Assembly (NCBI RefSeq): GCF_024648825.1
Contig: NZ_JANBBE010000001.1
Span: 1,116,001-1,180,000, forward strand
Source of the DNA: Lentzea californiensis
GTDB taxonomy: Bacteria > Actinomycetota > Actinomycetes > Mycobacteriales > Pseudonocardiaceae
Direction of reading: 5' to 3'
Length of the DNA: 64,000 nt
The stretch's first letter is position 1. The number at the start of each line of letters is the position of its first letter. A model generated the notes under the pieces. It was not told the origin of the DNA. It did not search any database and saw nothing but the letters and a program-made list of their open reading frames with translations. The position numbers and the translations under genes were made by a program. Shown piece by piece: positions 35,479-43,275 of the stretch.

Positions 35479-35508
35479 GGGTGCATTCGGCCGCTCTGCC
35501 ACGCTTCC
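35424..35508 (-). tRNA. tRNA-Ser (anticodon UGA)
   Basis: The minus strand folds as a type II tRNA of 85 nt: acceptor GGAAGCG/CGCTTCC with discriminator G, anticodon stem CCCGC/GCGGG with loop CTTGAAA giving anticodon TGA, a long variable arm and the T loop TTCAAAT. CCA is not encoded. It is the integration site of the element on its 3' side. Confidence 0.95.
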
Positions 35509-35535
35509 ACGACGCCAGGAGCGTCGACGCGAAGC

Positions 35536-36012
35536 CTAGCCGTTCGACTCCCGCAGGTGTGTCATGACCCGGTCGAACACCTTGGCCAGCACCTCGCCCT
35601 CCTCGGGCGTGAGCAGGTCGACGATGTGCTCGCGCACGCCACGCAGGTGCGTCGGTGCGGCCGAGACGAGCTGCGTCATGCCCTTGGCGGTCAGTTCGGC
35701 CAGCACGCCGCGGCCGTCCTCCGTGCACTCGCGGCGGGACACGAGGCCGGCCTTCTCCATGCGCGCGACCTGGTGTGAGACGCGCGACTTCGAGGAGGCG
35801 ACGTCGTCGGCGAGCTGGGTCATCCGCATGCGCTGGTTGGGTTGTTCGGACAGGCGCACCAGGATTTCGTAGTCCGCCAGTGACACTCCGTGGGTGTCCT
35901 GGAGCTCTCGGTGCAGGCGGTCCATGAGCATGGAGGAACCGTTCACGTAGGTGCGCCATGCGCGCATCTCGCCCTCGTCGAGCCAGTGCGGCTCCTGCTC
36001 ACTTGGTGTCAC
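35536..36012 (-). CDS. MarR family transcriptional regulator
   Basis: A 158-residue winged-helix regulator: LHRELQDTHGVSLADYEIL (dimer and first helices), MRMTQLADDVASSKSRVSHQ (recognition helix), VARMEKAGLVSRRECTEDGR (wing) and a C-terminal dimerisation helix. GTG 36012 is chosen since a -10 box (TAGTCT) lies seven bases upstream and the domain starts here; a longer frame upstream has no similarity. It is divergent from the secreted nucleotidase gene. The ligand is unknown. Confidence 0.88.
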   Translation of the reverse strand: MTPSEQEPHWLDEGEMRAWRTYVNGSSMLMDRLHRELQDTHGVSLADYEILVRLSEQPNQRMRMTQLADDVASSKSRVSHQVARMEKAGLVSRRECTEDGRGVLAELTAKGMTQLVSAAPTHLRGVREHIVDLLTPEEGEVLAKVFDRVMTHLRESNG

Positions 36013-36019
36013 GCGAACA

Positions 36020-36025
36020 AGACTA
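36020..36025 (-). promoter_or_regulatory. -10 element TAGTCT before marR-type gene
   Basis: Minus-strand TAGTCT ends seven bases before GTG 36012, again with no ribosome site, so a leaderless message is likely. Confidence 0.4.
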
Positions 36026-36130
36026 AGCCTGACGATGACGATCCAGTCGTCCCTCTGGAAAACGTGGCGTGCGGAAGGCAGACTCCTCCGCCGTACACGC
36101 GCGTTAACCAAGCCTTGAAAGGCTCCATCC

Positions 36131-37843
36131 ATGAGTTCGTTCAGACGGCTTTCCGTTCTGGCGATCACCGCCGCCGCGGCCACTGTCATCAGCGCTACCG
36201 GGCCTGCTCAGGCCGACGTCCAGTCCCTGCGCGGCCGGGGCACGGTTGACGTGCGCCTGATCGGCATCAACGACCTGCACGGCAACCTCGAGCCGCCGAC
36301 CGGGTCGTCCGGGCGCGTCATCCTGCCGGACGGCACGACCGTCGACGCCGGTGGCGCCGCGTTCAACGCGACGCACATCAAGAACCTCCAGAAGGAGGTC
36401 AGGAACTCCGTCGTCGTCGGGCAGGGCGACCTGATCGGCGGGTCACCGCTCGTGTCCGCGCTGTTCCACGACGAGCCGACGATCGAGGTGCTCAACGAGG
36501 TCGGCATGGACGCGACCGCGGCGGGCAACCACGAGTTCGACGAGGGCTACAAGGAGCTCCTGCGCATCCAGCGTGGCGGGTGCCACCCGGTGGACGGCTG
36601 CCAGTTCCGCGACGAGTACAAGGGTGCGAAGTTCCCGATCCTCGGCGCGAACGTCACGCACGCGAAGTCCGGACTGCCGGCTCTTCCGCCGTTCTGGGTG
36701 GAGATCCGCGACGGGATGCCGATCGGCTTCATCGGCATGCCGCTCAAGGACGTGCCGATCCTGGTCGACCCGAACGGCATCAAGGACATCAAGTTCGGTG
36801 ACGAGGTCAAGGCTGCCAACAAGTACGCCAACCTCCTCGACGCGATCGGCGTGAAGTCGATCGTGCTGCTCGTGCACCAGGGCGACCAGGTGACGTCGAC
36901 CGGTGGCGGGCCCAACGCGTGCAACGTCTCGCCGGAGAACCCCGGCAGCTACATCGCCACCAACGTCAGTCCGAAGATCGACGCCGTCTTCTCCGGCCAC
37001 AGCCACCAGCACTACAACTGCGTGGTCAAGGACCCGGCCGGCAACCCGCGCCCGTTCATCGAGGGCCTGGCCTTCGGTCGCGAGCTCAGCGTCGTCGACC
37101 TGAAGATCGACCGCCGGACGCGCGACGTCGTCCGCGCCGAGACGAAGGCCGACAACAAGATCGTCACGCGCACGGTCACGCCGGACCCGGTGATCCAGTC
37201 CGTGATCGACCTGGCCAAGACGAAGTCGGGCCCGATCGCGAACCGGCCGATCGGCTCCATCGGCGCGGACATCGTCCGGGCCGCGGCCCCCTCCGGTGAC
37301 TCGCCGCTGGGCAACCTGATCGCCGACTCCCAGCTGGAGGCCACCAAGGGCAACGGTGCCGTCCTCGCGTTGATGAACCCCGGTGGCGTGCGCACCGACC
37401 TCACCTACGCGCCGAAGGGCACCGAGGGCGCTGGTGTGGTGACGTACGACGAGGCGTTCAACGTTCAGCCGTTCAGCAACATCCTGCAGACGGTCACGCT
37501 GACCGGCGCGCAGCTCAAGACCGCGCTGGAGCAGCAGTTCGTCGTGGGCAAGACCACGATCCTGCAGCCCTCGACCGGCTTCACCTACAGCTGGTCGCTG
37601 ACCGCGCCGATCGGCTCGAAGATCTCCGGCATCACGCTCAACGGAACCCCTGTCGACCCGAACGCGAGCTACCGCGTGACGATCAACAGCTTCCTGCAGG
37701 GCGGTGGTGACGGTTTCGCCGAGTTCACCAAGGGCACCGAGATCACCGGTGGTGGCATCGACCTCGACGGGTTCGCCGCGTACCTCTCGGCGCACCCGAA
37801 CCAGCAGCCGCCGGCGACCGGCCGGATCACGCAGCTGCCGTAG
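36131..37843 (+). CDS. secreted 5'-nucleotidase / metallophosphatase (UshA-like)
   Basis: A 570-residue exported enzyme that removes phosphate from nucleotides outside the cell. The signal peptide ends near AQADV (about 29). Metal motifs: IGINDLHGN, GQGDLIGGSP, AGNHEFDEG and FSGHSHQHYN. The C-terminal substrate domain has GDSPLGNLIADS, MNPGGVRTDL and a final NSFLQGGGDGFAEF that stacks the base. Two Cys-containing loops (GGCHPVDGCQF, NACNVSPE) suit an exported protein. AAAGG precedes ATG 36131; a strong terminator follows. Confidence 0.93.
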   Translation: MSSFRRLSVLAITAAAATVISATGPAQADVQSLRGRGTVDVRLIGINDLHGNLEPPTGSSGRVILPDGTTVDAGGAAFNATHIKNLQKEVRNSVVVGQGDLIGGSPLVSALFHDEPTIEVLNEVGMDATAAGNHEFDEGYKELLRIQRGGCHPVDGCQFRDEYKGAKFPILGANVTHAKSGLPALPPFWVEIRDGMPIGFIGMPLKDVPILVDPNGIKDIKFGDEVKAANKYANLLDAIGVKSIVLLVHQGDQVTSTGGGPNACNVSPENPGSYIATNVSPKIDAVFSGHSHQHYNCVVKDPAGNPRPFIEGLAFGRELSVVDLKIDRRTRDVVRAETKADNKIVTRTVTPDPVIQSVIDLAKTKSGPIANRPIGSIGADIVRAAAPSGDSPLGNLIADSQLEATKGNGAVLALMNPGGVRTDLTYAPKGTEGAGVVTYDEAFNVQPFSNILQTVTLTGAQLKTALEQQFVVGKTTILQPSTGFTYSWSLTAPIGSKISGITLNGTPVDPNASYRVTINSFLQGGGDGFAEFTKGTEITGGGIDLDGFAAYLSAHPNQQPPATGRITQLP

Positions 37844-37861
37844 CCGCAGATCGCAGTGGAA

Positions 37862-37900
37862 GGCCATCTCGGCGACGGAAGTCGCCGGGATGGCCTTTTT
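37862..37900 (+). terminator. intrinsic terminator after the nucleotidase gene
   Basis: A 15-bp stem with one wobble pair, GGAA loop, followed by TTTTT. The clearest rho-independent terminator in the window. Confidence 0.9.
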
Positions 37901-37926
37901 CGTGTGACGCGTTGCTCCATTTGATC

Positions 37927-37932
37927 TAGGGT
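37927..37932 (+). promoter_or_regulatory. -10 element TAGGGT before ATG 37941
   Basis: TAGGGT ends eight bases before ATG 37941. GAGGG between them could instead act as a ribosome site, so the leaderless reading is less certain here. Confidence 0.35.
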
Positions 37933-37940
37933 GAGGGCCG

Positions 37941-38507
37941 ATGTCCTGGTTGCGTCGGTCGCTGCTGCTCGCCGGTCTGGTGACCGGTGCCTGGCTGCTG
38001 GGCGGCGCAGGTGAGGCGAGCGCCGACGTCCGGGTCGAGATCGACCAGCTCAGGGTCGAGGTGAGGCTCCCCGTCGCCGACATCGGCCTCGAGATCGAGA
38101 CCACACCACCGCGGCAGCCCGACGCACTCGTCCCGCCGAAGCCGGCACCGCGCACCGAGCCTTCCGAAGCCGCACCCGTGGTGCCGCAGACCCCGGCAGC
38201 GCAAGCACCCGCGCAGGCCGAACCGCCCCAGCGGCGGCACACGGCGCCGGAACCGCCGCCGTCGACGACGCGACCCACGAACCCCGCGCCCGTCCCGGAA
38301 CAGCCGCAACCGCAGGCCGAGCAGCCGACCTCCGGCACGCTCCCGCAGAGCGGCGCGGGGGCGTCGGCAGGCAGCACCCAGATCCCGGCGAGCACGTTGC
38401 CGCACGCGATGTGGCCACCCACCACCACAGCGTCTCTCGTCAGCACCGAACAGCAGGATGTGCCGCACAGCGTGCGCGCGGAGGAGCCGGCGTTCTCTCC
38501 CGACTGA
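37941..38507 (+). CDS. secreted proline-rich protein
   Basis: A 188-residue protein with a signal peptide (MSWLRRSLLLAGLVTGAWLL, cleavage near GEASADV) and a short beta-like stretch VRVEIDQLRVEVRLPVADI, followed by a long Pro/Ala/Gln/Thr-rich tail with no domain. No sorting signal at the C-terminus. It is probably an exported wall-spanning or surface protein. The gene after it encodes a wall protein with chaplin-like repeats, 54 bp on. Confidence 0.6.
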   Translation: MSWLRRSLLLAGLVTGAWLLGGAGEASADVRVEIDQLRVEVRLPVADIGLEIETTPPRQPDALVPPKPAPRTEPSEAAPVVPQTPAAQAPAQAEPPQRRHTAPEPPPSTTRPTNPAPVPEQPQPQAEQPTSGTLPQSGAGASAGSTQIPASTLPHAMWPPTTTASLVSTEQQDVPHSVRAEEPAFSPD

Positions 38508-38561
38508 TCCACAAGTGCCGCACGCAGCACAGGGATCCGTCACTTTCCAGGGAGAACAGCC

Positions 38562-39311
38562 ATGCGCAAGAACCTCAACCGCACCATGTCCGCAGCCCTC
38601 CTGACCGGCGGCCTGATCGTCGCGACCGCGGGCTGGGCCCAGGCCGTCCCCGTGCCGCTCGACGTCGACGAGGAGGTCCGCGTCGGGACGCTCGTCAGCG
38701 TCCCGGTCAAGGTCTGCGGCAACGCGATCAACGTGCTGGGCGACAGCGACGCCACGTGCGAGGAGAAGCCCGCCGCGCGCACCCAGGCAGACAAGGCGCT
38801 CGTCTCCGCGCCCGTCACGGTCTGCGGCAACTCGGTCGGCGTCGCCGGTGGCGGCACCGGCAGCTGCGGCCAGACGAAGCCCGAGGAGCCCAACGGCACC
38901 GTCGAGGCCCCCGTGACCGTGTGCGGCACCGCCGCGGGCGTGCTCGGCACCGCTAGCGGCGACTGCGGCAAGACCGAGACCCCCGAGCAGCCGGAGCAGC
39001 CGGAGCAGCCGGGCGAGAACCCGGAGCAGCCCGGTGAGAACCCCGGCGAGAACCCGGGCAACCAGAACCCCGGCAACGGCAACCCCGGCGGCGGCGACAA
39101 CGGCGACGACAACTCCGGCAGCGGCACCACGGGCGACGACTCCGGCGCCGGCACCCCGCAGACCGGTGACAAGGCCTCGCAGCGTGCCTCCGTCATTCCG
39201 AACCTGTCGAAGACCGGTGCGGACCCGCTCGAGTTCCTGCTGGCCGGTCTCGGCCTCATGACCGCGGGCGTGATGGCCCGCCGCGGAGCGCGCCGCACCA
39301 CCAAGGCCTGA
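38562..39311 (+). CDS. cell-wall protein with three chaplin-like repeats and LSKTG tail
   Basis: A 249-residue protein with signal peptide (to about WAQA, 27). Three repeats begin VPVKVCGN (47), APVTVCGN (83) and APVTVCGT (116); in each the two Cys are exactly 14 apart (52/66, 88/102, 121/135), as in chaplin domains, which assemble into amyloid-like surface layers on aerial hyphae. A Pro/Glu/Asn/Gly-rich spacer follows, then LSKTG (215), a hydrophobic segment and RRGARRTTKA. This looks like a class E sortase signal (LAXTG) with Ser for Ala. AGGGAG precedes ATG 38562. A full chaplin identity needs a profile search. Confidence 0.7.
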   Translation: MRKNLNRTMSAALLTGGLIVATAGWAQAVPVPLDVDEEVRVGTLVSVPVKVCGNAINVLGDSDATCEEKPAARTQADKALVSAPVTVCGNSVGVAGGGTGSCGQTKPEEPNGTVEAPVTVCGTAAGVLGTASGDCGKTETPEQPEQPEQPGENPEQPGENPGENPGNQNPGNGNPGGGDNGDDNSGSGTTGDDSGAGTPQTGDKASQRASVIPNLSKTGADPLEFLLAGLGLMTAGVMARRGARRTTKA

Positions 39312-39332
39312 TCATTTCCTGATCTTTTCCCC

Positions 39333-39367
39333 AATCGCCCGGTGAGAGATTCTCTCGCCGGGCGATT
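39333..39367 (+). terminator. hairpin after the chaplin-like gene
   Basis: A 16-bp stem with one wobble pair and loop ATT, 21 bp past the stop at 39311. Confidence 0.75.
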
Positions 39368-39786
39368 GCTGTCTGCACTGTCGATCTCCGCAGGTCACCC
39401 GTCTGGCTTCACCAATTCAGGTTTGGTGTGAGGTGTTGAGAAATGCGGCGATCAAGCGCATAGTCGATAACGAGCTGGCAACCGGTAGGTGAATGAACTC
39501 CGACCACCCGGAGGCCACGCCCAGAAGGGGTCAGGTGGTGCTGTGCAGGTATCTCCTCGCTGTGGCGAAACGCGGTCTGTCGCATCCCCGCGAGCGGATC
39601 GGACGTGAACGGTCCGGGCGCGACTGTGTAGCGACGGACACGAGGTTTCGGGTGCCCAGGCGCCATCAGGCGTCGCTCGGTGCACTTCGACGCTGTTGAG
39701 CTCGGCTTCGGTGTCGTCTCATGGCGTCACCGGCTGAGCGCCACGCCAACCTTCGTGGGCCGTAGTCGTCACTTCCAAATGGGAAA
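39368..39786. other. 419-bp region without a recognisable gene
   Basis: Short open frames exist on both strands but none has a ribosome site, the codon bias of the neighbours or a known domain. I see nothing else in it. Confidence 0.5.
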
Positions 39787-39827
39787 GCCTTGGTGCGGTG
39801 CCCCGACGTCGGGCTCCGCACCAAGGC
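39787..39827. repeat. strong nested inverted repeat upstream of the metallopeptidase
   Basis: GCCTTGGTGCGG (39787-39798) pairs perfectly with 39816-39827; the loop holds a second palindrome, CCCGACGTCGGG (39802-39813). It lies about 55 bp before GTG 39883 and could be an operator, an attenuator or a terminator of something upstream. Confidence 0.6.
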
Positions 39828-39882
39828 ATGTTTCGTGCTTTATCGTTTGCGGCACCCATGGGGTCCTTGGCAGGAGGATGCG

Positions 39883-40779
39883 GTGCAGTTCAACGAAGGC
39901 GCGGAACTCGACACTTCTCAGGTTTCGGACCAACGAGGCTCAGGCGGCAGGGTCGCGGGCGTCGGTGGTGGCCTCGGCGTGGTCGGTCTGATCATCTACT
40001 TCCTGGTCCAGCAGTTCACCGGCATCCAGCTGCCCGCGGGCGGGCTGGAGGGCCTGGGCAACAACACCCAGGTCGAGTCCGGCCAGCTGCTCGACAAGTG
40101 CAAGACGGGAGCCGACGCGAACCGCGACGACGACTGCAGGGTCCTGGCCACGATCAACTCGATCCAGGGCTTCTGGACCGACCAGTTCGCCCGCTCGGGC
40201 AACACCTACCAGGTCACGAAGACCAACTTCTTCCGCAACAGCGTGAACACCCGCTGCGGCAACGCCACCTCCGCGGTCGGCCCGTTCTACTGCCCCGCGG
40301 ACTCCCAGGTGTACATCGACCTGGACTTCTTCAACGAGCTGCGCACCAAGTTCGGCGCGACCGGCGGCCCGTTCGTCGAGGCCTACGTGCTCGCCCACGA
40401 GTACGGCCACCACGTGCAGAACCTGCTCGGCACCTCGGACCGGGTCGGCCGGGAGACCGGTCCCACCTCGGGTTCGGTGCGCCTCGAACTGCAGGCCGAC
40501 TGCTACGCGGGCGCCTGGGGCAAGGCCGCGACGACCGTCCCGTCGGCCAACGGTCAGCCCCTGATCTCGAACATCACGCAGGAGGACGTCGACGCCGCCC
40601 TCGACGCGGCGGCGCGCATCGGTGACGACTTCATCCAGAGCGAGCTCGGCGGCGGGCGGGTCGACACGACCCAGTTCAGCCACGGCAGCTCGGAGCAGCG
40701 CAAGAAGTGGTTCACGACCGGGTTGCAGACGGGCGACCCCGCCCGCTGCAACACGTTCGACACGAACAACCTGGGCTAA
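39883..40779 (+). CDS. membrane-anchored neutral zinc metallopeptidase (YpfJ-like)
   Basis: A 298-residue protein with one membrane segment (about 31-47) and a catalytic domain outside. HEYGHHVQ (172-179) supplies the zinc His and Glu; the third ligand is in the later LELQADCYAGAWG helix, as in the YpfJ family. CNTRCGN, FYCPADSQVYIDLDFF and the ADCYAGAW helix are family traits. GTG 39883 follows an AGGAGG site. The stop overlaps that of the convergent M28 gene (CTAA read both ways). Confidence 0.88.
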   Translation: MQFNEGAELDTSQVSDQRGSGGRVAGVGGGLGVVGLIIYFLVQQFTGIQLPAGGLEGLGNNTQVESGQLLDKCKTGADANRDDDCRVLATINSIQGFWTDQFARSGNTYQVTKTNFFRNSVNTRCGNATSAVGPFYCPADSQVYIDLDFFNELRTKFGATGGPFVEAYVLAHEYGHHVQNLLGTSDRVGRETGPTSGSVRLELQADCYAGAWGKAATTVPSANGQPLISNITQEDVDAALDAAARIGDDFIQSELGGGRVDTTQFSHGSSEQRKKWFTTGLQTGDPARCNTFDTNNLG

Positions 40780-42170
40780 CGCAGAGCAGCCCGTTCCACG
40801 CGGGACGGGACGCCGCTCACGCCTTCGGTGGTGACGGCGTACGAGGCGATGACGTGGGCCGCGGCGGAAACGTTGCGGCCCAGCGCCTCGCGGTTGATGT
40901 TGCCGAGGTGGTCGCACGCGCGGTGGTAGCAGGGGTCCATCTCCACGCCCGCCGTGCCGCCCCACTTCGCGGCCTGCGCCACGGTCTTGACCTCGCCGCC
41001 GCCGGAGATGATGCCGCCCGCAGGGATGCCGAGCGCGGTGAACGAGCCGTAGTCGCTGGCACCACGCACGTTCAGGCCCTCCGGGCCGAGGTTCCGGGCC
41101 GTGTAGAAGTCGCTGAACGCCTTCTCGACATGCTTCGACCCGTACGGCAGCCCGGGGTCGTTGTAGACGAAGTAGCCGGGGTTGGGCGAGCCGACCATGT
41201 CGAAGTTCAGGTACAGCGCGATGTCGAGCTGCTGCTCGAACGACAGCGCCGAGGCGTAGGCGCGCGACCCGATCAGACCGGCCTCCTCGGCGCCCCACCA
41301 CGTGAAGCGCACGGCGTTGGGCAGCTTGGGCCGGGAGCCCATCTTCAGCGCCACTTCGAGCAGCGCGGCCGACCCGGAACCGTTGTCGTTCATGCCCGGC
41401 CCCGCGTCGACGCTGTCGAGGTGCGCTCCCGCGACGACAACGTTGTCCTTGCGGCCCGTGCGGGTCTGCGCGATCACGTTGCGGTCGAGGTGGACCTCGT
41501 CGTGGTGGCGCAGGTCGAGCGTGACGGACTGCCCGGCCAGCGCGGCGAGCGCCGTGCCGCCGGCCTTCGAGGCGCTGCCGCCCGGGATCGTGCCGGGAAC
41601 GGTCAGGTCGAGGTGGCCGTCGACGTTGTTGGAGATGATCACGGCCGCCGCACCCGCGTTCACCGCGTTGGCGTACTTGGCGACGAACGTGCAGGTACCG
41701 CGCCGGATCAACGCGACTGAACCCTTGAAGTCCTGCCCGGCGAAGTCGCTCGCCTCGCAACCGGGCGTGCCGTCCTCCGGCACGACCCGCAACGGCGCGG
41801 TGAGGCCGCCGTCCGGGGTGTTGGGGGTGTCGCCGAACGGCACGAGCTCGTGCGAGACCCCGCCGGCGGTCGCGCGGCCCGCGTCGTCGACCTTCCGCCT
41901 GACCTCGAACTCCGGTGTGGTCACGTCGAACCCGGCCTCGCGCAGCCGCCCGGCCACGTAGTCGACGCTGGCCGCGTAGCCGGTGGTCGTGGCGGCCCGG
42001 TTGCCGCCGTGGGTGTCGGAGATGCGCTGGAACGCGATCAGGTGGCGTTGGGCGCCGTCCGCGCTCACCCGCGCGGAGAGGTCACGAGCGGGGTCGGTGG
42101 CTGCGCTCGCTGTGGAGCCGAGCAGCACCAGGGACGAGGCCAGGGCTGTTACCGCGGTGATGGCACGCAT
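40776..42170 (-). CDS. secreted M28 family aminopeptidase with PA domain, second copy
   Basis: A 464-residue exported peptidase, collinear with the one at 19737-21248. Signal peptide to about TASAA (23); PA domain with [20 protein letters not shown]; zinc site His250, Asp262, Glu295/296, Asp324 and His416 (AHLDS, NDNG, GAEE, NFDMVGS, CYHRACD). The region WWGAEEAGLIGS and KWGGTAGV are shared word for word or nearly so with the paralogue, so the pair stems from a duplication. ATG 42170 is used. It probably feeds amino acids from extracellular peptides. Confidence 0.93.
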   Translation of the reverse strand: MRAITAVTALASSLVLLGSTASAATDPARDLSARVSADGAQRHLIAFQRISDTHGGNRAATTTGYAASVDYVAGRLREAGFDVTTPEFEVRRKVDDAGRATAGGVSHELVPFGDTPNTPDGGLTAPLRVVPEDGTPGCEASDFAGQDFKGSVALIRRGTCTFVAKYANAVNAGAAAVIISNNVDGHLDLTVPGTIPGGSASKAGGTALAALAGQSVTLDLRHHDEVHLDRNVIAQTRTGRKDNVVVAGAHLDSVDAGPGMNDNGSGSAALLEVALKMGSRPKLPNAVRFTWWGAEEAGLIGSRAYASALSFEQQLDIALYLNFDMVGSPNPGYFVYNDPGLPYGSKHVEKAFSDFYTARNLGPEGLNVRGASDYGSFTALGIPAGGIISGGGEVKTVAQAAKWGGTAGVEMDPCYHRACDHLGNINREALGRNVSAAAHVIASYAVTTEGVSGVPSRVERAALR

Positions 42171-42253
42171 GAGACCGACCTTGGCCCAGGTGGCCGTGAG
42201 AGCGCTACCACGTGGGCCAGGTAATCACGCCCGCTCACGAGCGCGACAGCGAC

Positions 42254-42664
42254 TCACCCCTGGGTGCGGGGCGTGGAGAAGCGGATCATGTTGCCCGACG
42301 GGTCGCGGAACGCGCAGTCGCGCACGCCGTAGAACTGGTCGATCGGCTCCTGCATCACCTCGGCCCCGGCGGTGCGCACCTGCTCGAACTTCGCGTCCAC
42401 GTCGTCGATCACGAAGATGACGCCGTGCAGCGATCCCTTGGCCAGCAACGCTTCCAGCGCCTCGTGGTCGGTCGGATGCGCGGGCGGCCCGATGCGCGAC
42501 AGGCCGATCTCGACGTCCGGTTGCTCGGCGGGACCGACGGTGAGCCAGCGGTAACCGTCCTCGATGGTGACGTCCGTGCGCACTTCGAGCCCGACGACGT
42601 CGCGGTAGAACTTCAGCGCGGCGTCCTGGTCGTGGACGAAGAGGAACGTGTGCGAAAGCTTCAT
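42254..42664 (-). CDS. VOC/glyoxalase-bleomycin resistance family protein
   Basis: A 136-residue two-repeat beta-alpha-beta-beta-beta protein: MKLSHTFLFVHDQDAALKFY in the first unit, VIFVIDDVDAKFEQVRTAGA and YGVRDCAFRDPSGNMIRF in the second. Metal and ligand are not predictable. ATG 42664 is preferred over an upstream in-frame ATG since the domain starts here. It follows an AraC-type regulator by ten bases on the same strand. Confidence 0.88.
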   Translation of the reverse strand: MKLSHTFLFVHDQDAALKFYRDVVGLEVRTDVTIEDGYRWLTVGPAEQPDVEIGLSRIGPPAHPTDHEALEALLAKGSLHGVIFVIDDVDAKFEQVRTAGAEVMQEPIDQFYGVRDCAFRDPSGNMIRFSTPRTQG

Positions 42665-42674
42665 GGGCGAAACC

Positions 42675-43106
42675 CTAGGCACGCGGTGAGCGCGTCGCTT
42701 CTCGAAATCTGCTCGGTCGCGTCAGCCCCATCAAATGGCATCCCGGCACCCCGGCCAACGCGTCATGAGCGCGAGCTCTGTAAGCCGACGGCGTCTCTCC
42801 GACCAGTTCCGTGAACCGTGCGGAAAACGAGCCGAGCGAGGTGCAGCCGACCTCGACGCACACCTCGGTCACGGACAACGTTCCCAGGCGCAGCAACGCC
42901 TTGGCCCGCTCGATCCGCCGCGTCATCAGGTAGCTGTACGGGGTCTCGCCGTACGCCGCGCGGAACTGGCGGGCGAAGTGCGACGGCGACATCAGCGCGG
43001 CACGGGCCATCGCGGGCACGTCCAGCGGCCGCGCGTACTCGCGGTCCATCAGGTCACGTGCCCGGCGCAGGTGCGCGAGATCGTCGGGCGTCACGCAGAC
43101 CAGCAT
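42675..43106 (-). CDS. AraC family transcriptional regulator
   Basis: A 143-residue protein that consists mainly of the double helix-turn-helix domain: AMARAALMSPSHFARQFRAA and LSVTEVCVEVGCTSLGSFSA, FTELVGETPSAYR. It lacks the usual N-terminal sensor domain, as in SoxS/MarA-like regulators. It is the first gene of a two-gene leftward unit with the VOC protein and probably controls it. ATG 43106 is used; a GTG five codons further in is possible. Confidence 0.87.
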   Translation of the reverse strand: MLVCVTPDDLAHLRRARDLMDREYARPLDVPAMARAALMSPSHFARQFRAAYGETPYSYLMTRRIERAKALLRLGTLSVTEVCVEVGCTSLGSFSARFTELVGETPSAYRARAHDALAGVPGCHLMGLTRPSRFREATRSPRA

Positions 43107-43275
43107 GCCACCGACTCCAGAGCAGAGTAGTGCCCGCGATGCTCACGCTTTCCGCGCGCCTTTGGTTGCCCGGTCCGAAGAAAATCTTGACCGCGTTTTC
43201 GCCCTGGCCGAAACCCTTTCGGCACGTCGTGGGCCTGCGGTACTTTCGCACGTCACTGGGACTCGGGGGGAACCG

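Noticed and set aside
39493-39699. Possible 68-codon gene in the gene-poor stretch
   Set aside because: No ribosome site, atypical codon use and no family.
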